Shown here: positions 53,673 to 62,490 of the stretch, one piece after another
How positions within the stretch are numbered: the stretch's first letter is position 1
How the letters are laid out: each line of letters begins with the position of its first letter
DNA from: CAWFZT01 sp963820415
GTDB taxonomy: Bacteria; Chloroflexota; Anaerolineae; Anaerolineales; Anaerolineaceae
Assembly (NCBI GenBank): GCA_963820415.1
Contig: CAWFZT010000004.1
Location: 434,001-498,000 of the forward strand
DNA: 64,000 bases
Direction: 5' to 3'
Notes under the pieces: model-generated
What the model saw: the letters and a program-made list of their open reading frames with translations, nothing else
The model's database searches: none
What the model was told of the DNA's origin: nothing
Position numbers and translations under genes: made by a program

Positions 53673-55033
53673 TCAGTGATAGGCTAACAACGTGCCATCT
53701 TTGCCCAAGATATAAATTTTTCCCCGTGAAAAAAGCGGGCCTGCGCTGATCCAATCGCCTGTGTCCAGCTTCCATAGATCTTTGCCGGTTTGGCGATCGA
53801 CGGCAAACAGGTCTGGATTATCCGGCCCCACATAATAGATAATTTGGGGAGATAGGGCCGGCGTGGTAGTGATTGCAACAGGAGTCGAATTTTCCCAGGC
53901 CGGTTTTCCGGTCAGTTCGTCCAAGGCAGCCAGTATCTGTCCGGAAGAAGCGACGTAAACTACGCCAGAATCGATGATGGGTGAGGCGTACACGCTATCT
54001 GGGGCGGGGTAACGCCAGTACTGTCCCCCGATTCGACCGCCAGGGAATAAACGCTGCCATCACTTGACCCAAATACAACCCGGTTGGCGTTCACTATTGG
54101 CTGACTTTCGACAGCTCCCTGGGTTAGAATTCCTTTTTGCCACCGGGGAACTCCGCTGGTCATATCAATTGCGTATAGATGAGCATCGGCTGAGCCGAAG
54201 TAAACCACACCACCTGATACTGCTGGAGAAGCCCGCAGGGCTCCTGCGGTTTGGTAGCTCCACAGTAATTTGCCATCAGGCAGAGAAAGGGCGTATAAAG
54301 AACCATCGCTTGAGGACAAAAAAACCTGGCCATCCGTCGCCGCCGCAGCAGCATAGATTGGCGCTTTGGTTGGAAAGCTCCACATTATTTTTCCATTCGA
54401 GGCGTTTATGGTATACAGTTTTCCATCCTGACCGCCGATAAAGATCAGTCCATTGCTCACTGCTGGAGGCGAGCTGGCCTGGGTGGAAAGGGATGCTTGC
54501 CAAATGGTTTTACCGGTGGCTGCATCGAGGGCTGCCACCTGGCCTTGTTCGTAGGCAACGAATAATTTCCCTTGCCACAGGCAGTATCCAACGGGCACAC
54601 CTCGAACGACCTGTGTCGACCATAGAAGCTTAACAGGGGTATTGGCCTGAGGAGACGCTTGAGCTTTGGCTATAAACCCCGGAAGATCCGGGTCATCTGG
54701 TTTTAGTTTCTGAGCATCTTGAAGATAGCCCAGAGCCAGCCGGCGCCTGCCTTCAGCCTGGTAGGCCATGGCAAGTTTCTTGATTGCCGGCAGGTTATTT
54801 GGATCGGCCTCGACGGCCTGACGGTACGCCAGCAAAGCCTCGGGTTGGCGTTGCTCACCTGCAAGCCGATCTCCTTCTTGCATGTAGCGGTCAGAAAGGC
54901 TGTTGAAACGATTGCCGACTGCTTCAAACGCATTATTAAGCGTCGCGCAGCCGCTCAGGGCAAACACAATCGAAAAGACTGAAATTGTTTTTACCAGAAT
55001 GGAAAAACTGCCCCGGCCAATAAATGGTTGCAT
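53673..55033 (-). CDS. Lipoprotein with TPR and PQQ-like (BamB-type) propeller, one frame break
   Basis: If one G is added to the GGGGG at 54025-54029, two frames join into 453 residues. The signal peptide ends in LSGC (lipobox). Residues 40-125 are TPR-like (PEALLAYRQAVEADPNNLPAIKKLAMAYQAEGRRRLALGYL). Residues 140-453 have repeated blades such as KLLWSTQVVRGV, AALDAATGKTIWQ, YTINASNGKIMWSFPTKAP and VVYFGSADAHLYAID. The family includes BamB and alcohol-dehydrogenase-like propellers; PQQ binding itself is not shown. A structural or sensory role in the envelope is likely. Confidence 0.8.
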
Positions 55034-55053
55034 GGGATTGAATGGCTTTGTAT

Positions 55054-55731
55054 CTACTTTTTTAAGGCATGCAGGGTAACCCGAAAGTAATTCACCACGT
55101 GCTTCAAAGGGGAAATGTGGCTCTTTTCATCGGCGTAGATGGTACTGATAGGTACCCATTCCAGGGGATAACCCATACGAATGCAGTGGATGACCATTTC
55201 GACTTCGAATTCAAAACCGCTTTCCTGGTAAGCTAGAGTATCCTGAGCAAGTCTACGGCTGACCAGGCGATAACCGGATTGGTTATCCGGAATTGATTGG
55301 CCCAGCGCCCAGGAAAGCATGTACATGCCAAGTGTATTGGATACCCGCCGTACCGGCGGCATCTTACTAAAATCGCGTTTGCCGATAATCAGGTCAGGCT
55401 GCTTGGTCTGGAAAGTATCGATAAATAAAGGAATCTCATCTGGATCGTGCTGCCCGTCTCCATCCAGGGTGATGATCCCATCGTATCCTTTTTCCACTGC
55501 CAGGCGAAAACCAGCCATCAGGGCTTTACCTTTGCCCTGGTTAGGGGATTGTGAAAATACTTCTGCCCCGGCTTGGGCTGCCAAGACGGCGGTCTGATCA
55601 ATGGAACCATCGTCGACCACCAGGACTGGCAAATGCTGGCCGGCGCGACGGACCACACTGGAAATGTGTATGGCTTCGTTATTGGCCGGGATCAGAGCCA
55701 GAATTTGGTTGTGTTCACGAGTATTTATCAT
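55054..55731 (-). CDS. Family 2 glycosyltransferase (DPM1/DPG-synthase-like)
   Basis: A 225-residue GT-A enzyme. VLVVDDGSIDQTAV and ITLDGDGQHDPDEI are the nucleotide-sugar and metal-binding motifs, and IPDNQSGYRLVSRRL the acceptor loop, as in polyprenyl-phosphate mannose or glucose synthases. There is no membrane anchor. The N-terminus MINTREHNQILALIPANNEA is normal for the family. The ribosome site is unclear. Likely role: adding a sugar to a lipid carrier or a cell-wall glycan. Confidence 0.85.
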   Translation of the reverse strand: MINTREHNQILALIPANNEAIHISSVVRRAGQHLPVLVVDDGSIDQTAVLAAQAGAEVFSQSPNQGKGKALMAGFRLAVEKGYDGIITLDGDGQHDPDEIPLFIDTFQTKQPDLIIGKRDFSKMPPVRRVSNTLGMYMLSWALGQSIPDNQSGYRLVSRRLAQDTLAYQESGFEFEVEMVIHCIRMGYPLEWVPISTIYADEKSHISPLKHVVNYFRVTLHALKK

Positions 55732-55841
55732 AGGTTGGAAAAAAGGTCCAGGCTTAATTTCTATTCAACCCCGGTTATTTAGTGGGCAGGTCTACCGTTC
55801 TTAAAATGCGCCTGCCCACTGCTAAGAATGCCTGGTTTTGA

Positions 55842-56327
55842 TTAGCTTTCGGCAATAGTGACTTTCACCATTTTGTCGCCTTGTTTGATCGCATTTACTA
55901 CATTCTGACCTTTGATCACTTTACCGAAAACAGAATGTCTGCCATTTAGATGCGGCTGAGGTGAATGGGTGATGAAAAACTGGCTCCCATTCGTATTTGG
56001 GCCGGCATTTGCCATTGAAAGGACGCCCGTTTCATGCTTCAATGGGTTCCCATAAGTTTCGTTTGCAAATTTGTAGCCGGCGTCCCCTATGCCAGTGCCG
56101 GTGGGATCTCCTCCCTGGATCATAAAATTGCTGATTACCCGGTGGAAGGTAACCCCGTCGTAAAAGCCTTCCCTGGCCAAAAAAACAAAATTGTTAACCG
56201 TCTTAGGAGCATGCTCCGGGTAAAGTTGAATCTCAATTGTGCCCCGATCGGTCTCGATTGAGGCAACATATTTCTTTTTCAGGTCAATCTGCATCGCGGG
56301 AGGAGTATTCCATTTTTTGGCTGCCAT
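55842..56327 (-). CDS. Peptidyl-prolyl cis-trans isomerase (cyclophilin)
   Basis: A 161-residue cyclophilin. Catalytic motifs FHRVISNFMIQGGDPTGTG and SQFFITHSPQPHLNG match the active-site Arg, Phe/Met/Gln and His of the family. There is no signal peptide, so it should act in the cytoplasm as a folding catalyst. AAAGGTGAAAAA precedes the ATG. The glycosyltransferase gene upstream is only 42 bases away. Confidence 0.93.
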   Translation of the reverse strand: MAAKKWNTPPAMQIDLKKKYVASIETDRGTIEIQLYPEHAPKTVNNFVFLAREGFYDGVTFHRVISNFMIQGGDPTGTGIGDAGYKFANETYGNPLKHETGVLSMANAGPNTNGSQFFITHSPQPHLNGRHSVFGKVIKGQNVVNAIKQGDKMVKVTIAES

Positions 56328-56369
56328 TTTTTCACCTTTCTCAATTTATTTTAGATAATTGGGATTATA

Positions 56370-57467
56370 TCACTTCACTAATTTGCTTATAAATTGAGCC
56401 GCCTGGTCCGCTCCATTGAGTGGCTCGCGCTGGATTCTTGACCTTGAAAGCCATTCTGGCAGCCTGGATATCCAGTTTCCCACTTGAAAATTCTCTGCGG
56501 AGATCTCAAAACCTCCGATCGACTTCTGAATAAATTCTGCCATGACCGCCAATTTAGGGAATCTTTGCCTGGCCACGTAGGCAAACGGGATACCAGCCCA
56601 ATAGGCTTCGGCAATCGTGCTGTAGCCAGCTTTTCCGATGACCATGTCACTCGCTGACATTAGGTCCGGATGGTAGAAATCGGAATGATGGGGTAGAAAG
56701 ATCCGGTTTCCATCAACCTTCATAGTTGGGCTGGCACCTGGTACTACGAAGTAAACGTCTGGCAGATCCGCCAATTCTTGAGCGAATTGGTACTCCTCCT
56801 GTATACCGCCCATAGAGATAAGCACGATTTTCCCACATGATGGGATCCCCAAGCGTAATCGAATTTTACCGGCGGGAATTCTGGTTTTACGGCTGACAGG
56901 CCGGGTGGTCAAATGGCAGCCAACGGAAGGAACACATACCGGTTCGGTCTGAATATGGTAATCTGCTCCCAAAAAGACCTCATGAAGGTACTCGATGGGC
57001 CTCCAGAACCTGGGTTCTTCATCGGCATAGCCCTGGTAAATCCAATCCCAGGTGAAGTTTTCAATCAAGATAGAGGGGATTCGTGCGGCATTTGCCACGG
57101 CAATCCCTAAAGGAGCAATATCACACAGGATCAGCTTACAATCTAAACGCTGGATTTCTTTGATTAAATCAGTCATTCTATTCGGAATGAATGGTAGGAA
57201 TTTGGTAAGCCGCTCGATAGTCAGATGCAGGTCTTCGGTCAAAGGTGTCTTCTGCGCCAGGCCAACGTCACTAAAACAATTATGATAAGTGTAGGAACCA
57301 GGATGAGAAGCGGTGAAAAACCATTCTGGAACCTGGGTAAATAGTTCGAAATGGAAGTCGGGATTGATCTCAGTCATCGAGGTCATGATGGCCGAAGCGC
57401 GTGCTGCATGCCCATAGCCGTGCGGGGTAATGAAATAAGCCAGGTGAATTTTTCGCTGCGATGACAT
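56370..57467 (-). CDS. GT-B glycosyltransferase (MurG/UGT-like)
   Basis: A 365-residue protein. HLAYFITPHGYGHAARASAIM is the N-terminal acceptor-side glycine motif of GT-B enzymes. LILCDIAPLGIAVANAARIPSILIEN follows, then the nucleotide-sugar-side region VLISMGGIQEEY and the donor-binding MSASDMVIGKAGYSTIAEAYWAGIPFAYV, which matches the C-terminal signature of MurG, UGT and MGT families. Its product is not clear; a surface or secondary glycan is likely. It stands upstream of the cyclophilin. Confidence 0.85.
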   Translation of the reverse strand: MSSQRKIHLAYFITPHGYGHAARASAIMTSMTEINPDFHFELFTQVPEWFFTASHPGSYTYHNCFSDVGLAQKTPLTEDLHLTIERLTKFLPFIPNRMTDLIKEIQRLDCKLILCDIAPLGIAVANAARIPSILIENFTWDWIYQGYADEEPRFWRPIEYLHEVFLGADYHIQTEPVCVPSVGCHLTTRPVSRKTRIPAGKIRLRLGIPSCGKIVLISMGGIQEEYQFAQELADLPDVYFVVPGASPTMKVDGNRIFLPHHSDFYHPDLMSASDMVIGKAGYSTIAEAYWAGIPFAYVARQRFPKLAVMAEFIQKSIGGFEISAENFQVGNWISRLPEWLSRSRIQREPLNGADQAAQFISKLVK

Positions 57468-57574
57468 GCTTATAGAAAAAACTTTCTGAGAGACTTAACG
57501 ATAAAAAGTGTAAAAGTGCTGGTATAGTATACCTGAGCTAGCTGGAATTTTTAAGAAGATTTGATCTAAAAATA

Positions 57575-57601
57575 ACACGGCCTCCTGGCGGGAGACCGTG
57601 T
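57575..57601 (-). terminator. Terminator of the 57624-57854 gene
   Basis: ACACGGCCTCC and GGGAGACCGTGT form an 11-bp stem. On the minus strand it is followed by TTATTTTT, 22 bases after the stop of the small membrane protein gene. Confidence 0.75.
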
Positions 57602-57623
57602 TTTCATACGACAGTGCGGCAGA

Positions 57624-57854
57624 TTAAAACAGACTTCGAAAAATCATCAGCAGGCCGATAATTAAAAAAGGAATACCGACCGGTGCAGCAATCAGGGTTA
57701 TTGTTAAGACGAGGCCGACGATCATCAAAGCCAGGCCTAGTACACCTAGAACCAGGCGACTGGTGAGGCCCAGGAAAAATGCCAGAAGGTTCCACAGGGC
57801 CACGAAGGGCCACAAGAACCAGGCAACTTTACGTTTATGAGAGTGGTGGTGCAT
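57624..57854 (-). CDS. Small two-helix membrane protein
   Basis: A 76-residue protein. A basic, His-rich start (MHHHSHKRK) leads to membrane segments at about 11-45 and 48-75, which are rich in Leu, Ile and Gly. Its GGAG site is good. Similar small proteins often lie beside DUF4342 genes. The function is unknown. Confidence 0.6.
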   Translation of the reverse strand: MHHHSHKRKVAWFLWPFVALWNLLAFFLGLTSRLVLGVLGLALMIVGLVLTITLIAAPVGIPFLIIGLLMIFRSLF

Positions 57855-57892
57855 GGTGAACTCCTTTCATTCTAATACTTGTCACATTAAAA

Positions 57893-58174
57893 TTATGACT
57901 CTTGCTGGTTAGTGTTCTGTGTTTCCTCAACTCTTTCAACTACTATGGTGAAATTGGCAGCCAAGGCGGCTATAGCTCCCAGTGCTGCCCAAACCGGCAG
58001 AAGGATGGCGCCCACCACGCCGATGGTCAAAGGCACTTCAATCAAGGTTTCGCCTTTATCGTTTTTTATAATGATCCTGCGTACATTGCCTTCGTGCAAG
58101 ATCCTTTTAATTTCTGCAATCAATTTATCGCCATCAACCTTGAATTCCTCGTAACGTACTTTTTCATCATTCAT
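57893..58174 (-). CDS. DUF4342-family protein
   Basis: A 93-residue protein. It starts MNDEKVRYEEFKVDGDKLIAEI and contains KNDKGETLIEVPLTIGVVGAILLPVWAALGAIAAL, the DUF4342 pattern, in which a soluble N-terminal part leads to one hydrophobic helix. The function is unknown; a ubiquitin-binding-related fold has been proposed for the N-terminal part. The ATG at 58174 follows AAGGAG; the frame to 58225 is not supported. It precedes the small membrane protein by 38 bases. Confidence 0.75.
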   Translation of the reverse strand: MNDEKVRYEEFKVDGDKLIAEIKRILHEGNVRRIIIKNDKGETLIEVPLTIGVVGAILLPVWAALGAIAALAANFTIVVERVEETQNTNQQES

Positions 58175-58333
58175 TTTTCCTGCTCCTTGCGAAAAAACCA
58201 TCCATTCTGATCGGGCAAAACACACTCATTGATTGGTTCTTTTTCTCGGGTAAAGGCTTATCCTTGCCTGTTTCTCTATTCCATAAGATATACGATGGAA
58301 TGATAAAAAAGTTGCAAGGAAATTCTTGGCAAT

Positions 58334-58681
58334 TTAAATACCCCTTACTTCTACAGGGAGTATGAAATTTCCATCCTCGCCTGGTGTAAGATAAACCAGT
58401 TTGCGAATGGCATCCCTGTTTAAAGCTCCGTATATATGGGGAAAAAGCTTTTTCCCGCCCTCTAGGTTCTCGTACCGAATTTCTGTCTTGGCCAGATCGG
58501 TCTCGATACATAGTAATACGAGGCCAGTTTGTCCATTGAACCTTTGGTTAGCAACGCCAATCACCTGGTCGAGAGTGGAGCAATGGATAAATTCTTCTGT
58601 CTTCAAAGTATCACCAGCATATTCTTCTCCGTCTAGAATATTCATTATCTCGTTCTTCCTGGTGATATGGTATATGATCAT
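58334..58681 (-). CDS. DUF952-family protein
   Basis: A 115-residue protein. It starts MIIYHITRKNEIMNILDGEEYAGDTLKTEEFIHCSTLDQV and contains RYENLEGGKKLFPHIYGALNRDAI, both features of the DUF952 (glutathione S-transferase-like thioredoxin-fold-related) family found in many bacteria and plants. Its activity is unknown. Copy C of the palindromic repeat lies just upstream of it, 27 bases from the start codon. Confidence 0.8.
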   Translation of the reverse strand: MIIYHITRKNEIMNILDGEEYAGDTLKTEEFIHCSTLDQVIGVANQRFNGQTGLVLLCIETDLAKTEIRYENLEGGKKLFPHIYGALNRDAIRKLVYLTPGEDGNFILPVEVRGI

Positions 58682-58707
58682 TTTTTGCCCTTTTTACGAT
58701 TTATGAT

Positions 58708-58819
58708 GGCTCATTGGGATCTTCCGTGGAAGTTCCCGGATATTTGTGGGTGCGAGAGTGCGCACGCACGCTCACACCCACAAATTCCGGGAGTTCACCA
58801 CGGGGATTCCCAAAGAACC
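58708..58819 (-). repeat. Palindromic repeat family 1, copy C
   Basis: This 112-bp copy, read on the minus strand, begins GGTTCTTTGGGAATCCCCGT and ends GAAGATCCCAATGAGCC. The inner arms CCCGGATATTTGTGGGTG and CACCCACAAATTCCGGG pair with one bulge around a G/C-rich centre that shares GAGCGTGC with copy A. It lies between the DUF952 and pilin genes. Confidence 0.85.
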
Positions 58820-58869
58820 TCTTTAATTACCGGGTTGCGCAGTGATTAAGAAGAGAAATTATAGCAGAT

Positions 58870-58904
58870 AAAAAACCACCTCAATAGATCTGGGGTGGTT
58901 TTTG
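58870..58904. terminator. Bidirectional terminator before the pilin gene's 3' end
   Basis: AAAAACCACC and GGTGGTTTTT form a 10-bp stem with U-runs on both strands, 20 bases after the pilin stop. Confidence 0.8.
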
Positions 58905-58923
58905 GGAGGGGGAAACTAACCGG

Positions 58924-59070
58924 TCACATTATCTGCACAACATTACTGAATAAAGCTCCGACGCCTCTGCCGAATACATATACTAAAACAAGAACAAAAA
59001 TCGCAACTAATATAAGGAGCATCGCGTATTCGACTAATCCCTGGCCTCTTTCTGCTTCAGGCACAATCAT
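58924..59070 (-). CDS. Flp/Fap-type pilin subunit, short form
   Basis: A 48-residue protein: MIVPEAERGQGLVEYAMLLI is followed by a hydrophobic helix VAIFVLVLVYVF and the tail GRGVGALFSNVVQIM. The GQGLVEYAxxLxLVA motif is the hallmark of Flp/Fap pilins, which polymerise through the N-terminal helix after leader removal. GGAGG lies 12 bases upstream of the ATG. A three-codon ORF (ATG GAT TTA TGA, 59067-59078) overlaps the start by four bases and has the ribosome site at a better distance. No tad/cpa secretion genes are in the window. Confidence 0.75.
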   Translation of the reverse strand: MIVPEAERGQGLVEYAMLLILVAIFVLVLVYVFGRGVGALFSNVVQIM

Positions 59071-59164
59071 AAATCCATCTCACCTCCTTCCGCTTCCCCG
59101 CTCCCCGTATATTCATTATCCCTACTTATTAGCTACTTTCACTTTACAATATTGTAAGGTGTTC

Positions 59165-59206
59165 TAAAAACCATGCGAACGCTGGTCTAGCTGGCGTTCG
59201 CATGGT
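59165..59206 (-). terminator. Rho-independent terminator after gcvPB
   Basis: On the minus strand ACCATGCGAACGC/GCGTTCGCATGGT form a 13-bp stem, followed by TTTTTAG. Confidence 0.85.
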
Positions 59207-59215
59207 CTCTAGAGG

Positions 59216-60688
59216 TTATTCAGGAAATTCTTGGTCGGGTACCCAGCAGCAGAGCACCAGTTCTCGAGCAGCCCTTACTTCATCAAGGCGTTTCACCGGG
59301 GTATCGTGAGGAGCCTCCTTCAGCAGTTCAGGTGTGGTTTGTGCTTCTGCCGCAATCTTGACCATCGCCTCTGCGAAAGCATCCAGAGTTTGTTTGCTTT
59401 CAGTCTCAGTCGGCTCGATCATCAAAGCTTCGTGGACGACCAGCGGGAAGTAATTGGTCGGAGGATGAAACTTATAATCCATCAGGCGTTTGGCAATGTC
59501 CAACGCCCTGACTTGCGGAGACTTATCCCAATGGCCTTCGAGCACAAATTCATGCATGCAAATGCGGTCGTAAGGAACCTTATAGGTATCACGCAGCCGC
59601 GCCAACAAGTAATTGGCGTTTAATACCGCATATTCCGATACATTGAGCAAACCATCCGCTCCATGCATATAGATGTATGTGAATGCCCTCACCAGCATGC
59701 CAAACTGACCAAAGAAAGCTTTCACTCGCCCGATGGATTTAGGAGGTATGTAGAAACCGTATAGTGGTGGGATTTCGTCAGTTTCTTCTTCGGTCACCAC
59801 CACGATTGGACCAGGCAGGAAATCTGCAAGGTGTGGGGCTACGCCGACTGGTCCTGAGCCGGGCCCCCCGCCGCCGTGGGGAGTAGAAAAAGTCTTGTGC
59901 AGGTTGAAGTGCATGACATCAAAACCCAGGTCACCTGGACGGGTGATACCCAACAGTGCATTCAGATTGGCGCCATCACCGAAGACCAGCCCGCCTGCCT
60001 GGTGAACAATTCTTACCACATCTAAAATATTCTGATCGAACAGGCCGAGTGTGTTGGGATTGGTCAGCATCAAACCAGCTACCTGGTCATCACATACAGA
60101 TTGCAGCGCTATTAAATCGACGTTGCCTTTGCTATCCGTAGGGACATTGACTACTTCATATCCGCTCATAGCAGAGCTGGCAGGGTTTGTACCGTGAGCC
60201 GAATCTGGGATGAGAATTTTAGTCCGCTTGTAGTCCTGGCGATCCAGGTGATAGGCGCGGATGGTCATCACACCGACCAATTCTCCTTGAGCGCCGGCGG
60301 AGGGTTGCAGGCTGATTGCAGCAAAACCGCTGATTTCGGTCAGCCATTGCTGAAGCTGGAACATCATAAACAGGTTGCCCTGCACCGTCTCAGCCGGCTG
60401 CAGGGGATGGGTGAAGGCGAAGCCAGGCATACGGGCGATTTCTTCGTTGATCTTTGGGTTATATTTCATCGTACAGGAACCCAAAGGATAGAAACCACCA
60501 TCAATGGAGTAATTTAATTTGGAAATGTTGGTGAAGTGGCGCACAACGTCCAGTTCCGAAAGTTCAGGCAGTGGGAGGTTTTCGCGGACCAGCCCTTCCG
60601 GCAGGGCAGAACGCTCGACATCTGGTTCCGGATAATTAACGCCGGTGCGTCCATGAGAAGAGAGTTCATAAACGGTAGGCTCAGGCAT
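59216..60688 (-). CDS. gcvPB: Glycine decarboxylase (P-protein) subunit 2
   Basis: A 490-residue PLP enzyme subunit of the glycine cleavage system. It has GGFYPLGSCTMKYNPKINE, SAHGTNPASSAMSGYEVVN and the Schiff-base lysine in FNLHKTFSTPHGGGGPGSGP. It forms the heterotetramer with GcvPA. Its start overlaps the end of gcvPA by eight bases, so translation is coupled. Together with GcvH it releases CO2 and moves the aminomethyl group to lipoate. A T-protein gene is not next to this operon. Confidence 0.95.
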   Translation of the reverse strand: MPEPTVYELSSHGRTGVNYPEPDVERSALPEGLVRENLPLPELSELDVVRHFTNISKLNYSIDGGFYPLGSCTMKYNPKINEEIARMPGFAFTHPLQPAETVQGNLFMMFQLQQWLTEISGFAAISLQPSAGAQGELVGVMTIRAYHLDRQDYKRTKILIPDSAHGTNPASSAMSGYEVVNVPTDSKGNVDLIALQSVCDDQVAGLMLTNPNTLGLFDQNILDVVRIVHQAGGLVFGDGANLNALLGITRPGDLGFDVMHFNLHKTFSTPHGGGGPGSGPVGVAPHLADFLPGPIVVVTEEETDEIPPLYGFYIPPKSIGRVKAFFGQFGMLVRAFTYIYMHGADGLLNVSEYAVLNANYLLARLRDTYKVPYDRICMHEFVLEGHWDKSPQVRALDIAKRLMDYKFHPPTNYFPLVVHEALMIEPTETESKQTLDAFAEAMVKIAAEAQTTPELLKEAPHDTPVKRLDEVRAARELVLCCWVPDQEFPE

Positions 60689-62039
60689 GGCTCACCTCCT
60701 TGAATACCTCGGCGAGCAGGTCAATTTGTTCGCGGGAATTCATTTCCGTTACTGCAATTAACATGTGATTTTTCAACGAGGGGTAATCGTTCCCCAGATC
60801 GTAGCCGCCCAGGATATCGTGATCCAACAGGTATTGGTTTACCTCCTCGATGGTAACTGTATCCGGAAAGCGAACGGCAAATTCATGGAAGAAGGGAGTG
60901 TCACAATATACAGAAAAGCCTGGAATAGCGTGAATTATTTGTGCAGCATAATGGGCTTTGTGATAGCAAAGCTCAGCCACCTGCTTTAACCCATGTTTGC
61001 CAACCAGGCTGAGGTAGATTGTGGAAGCCAACGCCATCAGCGCCTGGTTGGTGCAAATATTGGACGTGGCTTTTTCGCGGCGAATATGTTGTTCCCGAGC
61101 AGTCAGGGTGAGAACGTATCCTCGCCTGCCCTGGCTATCCAGGGTCTCTCCGACCAGCCGGCCGGAAAGCTTTCGCACCAGCTCTTTTTTAGCGGCAAAC
61201 AAGCCCAGGTAAGGCCCTCCAAAAGAGAGGGGAATCCCTAAAGGTTGGCCTTCGCCTACCACGATATCTGCTCCGAAATCCCCTGGCGCTTTCAACAGGC
61301 CCAGGGCGATCGGGTTAATCACGACCGCGAAAAGTGCACCGGCTTCATGAGCAGTTTTTGCCAGGGAAGAATAGTCGTAAATCCGTCCGAAGAAATCTGG
61401 GTATTGGACCACGACCAGCGCCGTGTTGTTATCTATTAAAGCGGATAAAGAAAATGGATCAGTCAGCGGATTCTGATCAGCTGCGCCAATCTTGATATCC
61501 AGCTCTGGATATCCGCATAGATAAGTACATAACGTTTCGCGGTAATGTGGGTGAACGGCCAAAGATAGTACGAAACGCGTGCGTTTTTCGCGGAAATGAT
61601 GGTAGGCCAGGACACCAGCTTCCGCTACAGCCGTAGCGCCATCGTAATGGGACGCGTTGCATACCTCCATACCGGTCAGCATGGCAATCAGGCTTTGATA
61701 TTCAAAAATTGCTTGAAGAGTGCCCTGGGAGATTTCTGGTTGGTATGGCGTATAAGCTGTATAGAATTCGCCTCTTCGAAGCAGGCTGTCGACAGCCGCT
61801 GGGATGTAGTGATTGTAGGCGCCTGCTCCTAAGAAGCAAGCCAGATCACGAGTGGTCTCATTGGCCTTTGAAATATCCTGCATCTCCGAATAGACTTCCA
61901 TTTCAGTTAAAGCAGGAGAAAGGTCAAGCTTCGGAAAACGGTAAGCCTCAGGGACATCTTTGAAGAGGTCTTCAAGTTTTTTTACCCCGATGACTTTTAG
62001 CATCTCTTCCCGCTCTAAATCCGTATGCGGTATGAACAT
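60681..62039 (-). CDS. gcvPA: Glycine decarboxylase (P-protein) subunit 1
   Basis: A 452-residue subunit. It contains FIPHTDLEREEMLKVIGV at the start, CFLGAGAYNHYIPAAVDSLLRRGEFYTAYTPYQPEISQGTLQAIFEYQSLIAMLTGMEVCNASHYDGATA, and EGQPLGIPLSFGGPYLG, typical of the alpha-type P-protein half without the lysine. The ATG at 62039 overlaps the stop of gcvH (TAATG), so seven further codons up to 62060 are not used. It forms the active enzyme with GcvPB. Confidence 0.95.
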   Translation of the reverse strand: MFIPHTDLEREEMLKVIGVKKLEDLFKDVPEAYRFPKLDLSPALTEMEVYSEMQDISKANETTRDLACFLGAGAYNHYIPAAVDSLLRRGEFYTAYTPYQPEISQGTLQAIFEYQSLIAMLTGMEVCNASHYDGATAVAEAGVLAYHHFREKRTRFVLSLAVHPHYRETLCTYLCGYPELDIKIGAADQNPLTDPFSLSALIDNNTALVVVQYPDFFGRIYDYSSLAKTAHEAGALFAVVINPIALGLLKAPGDFGADIVVGEGQPLGIPLSFGGPYLGLFAAKKELVRKLSGRLVGETLDSQGRRGYVLTLTAREQHIRREKATSNICTNQALMALASTIYLSLVGKHGLKQVAELCYHKAHYAAQIIHAIPGFSVYCDTPFFHEFAVRFPDTVTIEEVNQYLLDHDILGGYDLGNDYPSLKNHMLIAVTEMNSREQIDLLAEVFKEVSHA

Positions 62040-62431
62040 TAATGGCTCCGCTTCTGACAATATGCATCGTAGGCAACTGCATCCATCAACCTGGCTAATT
62101 CACCAGGATTGGTCAACTGTACTTTTAGCATCCACCCATCTCCATACGGGTCAGAGTTGACGCGTTCCATGATTTCCGGAAGGTCAGTATGCACTTCAGA
62201 GACTTTGCCAGAAACTGGCAGGTTAACGTCGGCGGTTGCCTTAGCTGAATCGAGGGTAACGATGATGGAATCCTTTTTTATTTCATCCCCCGCTTCGACT
62301 TTGAATTCGACGTAGACAATATCCGAAAGTTGGCTTTGGGCATAATCGGTAATGCCAATGGTTGCGATATTCCCATCGACAAGCACCCATTCATCGCTCT
62401 CCGAATACCTCAAGGTTGGTGGAATGTTCAT
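62039..62431 (-). CDS. gcvH: Glycine cleavage system H protein
   Basis: A 130-residue lipoyl-carrier protein. SESDEWVLVDGNIATIGITDYAQSQLSDIVYVEF is the usual opening. The lipoylated lysine lies in LDSAKATADVNLPVSGKV. The C-terminus WMLKVQLTNPGELARLMDAVAYDAY is normal. It opens the gcvH-gcvPA-gcvPB operon. GGAGGCTAAACC precedes the ATG. Confidence 0.95.
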   Translation of the reverse strand: MNIPPTLRYSESDEWVLVDGNIATIGITDYAQSQLSDIVYVEFKVEAGDEIKKDSIIVTLDSAKATADVNLPVSGKVSEVHTDLPEIMERVNSDPYGDGWMLKVQLTNPGELARLMDAVAYDAYCQKRSH

Positions 62432-62490
62432 GGTTTAGCCTCCTGAAGATTGGTTTAGATTTTACGAAAACCCTATTCCCCCTTATCATT

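Noticed and set aside
54160..54503. Short minus-strand frames within the TPR/PQQ lipoprotein
   Set aside because: The main frame carries repeated PQQ blades; these are out-of-frame shadows.
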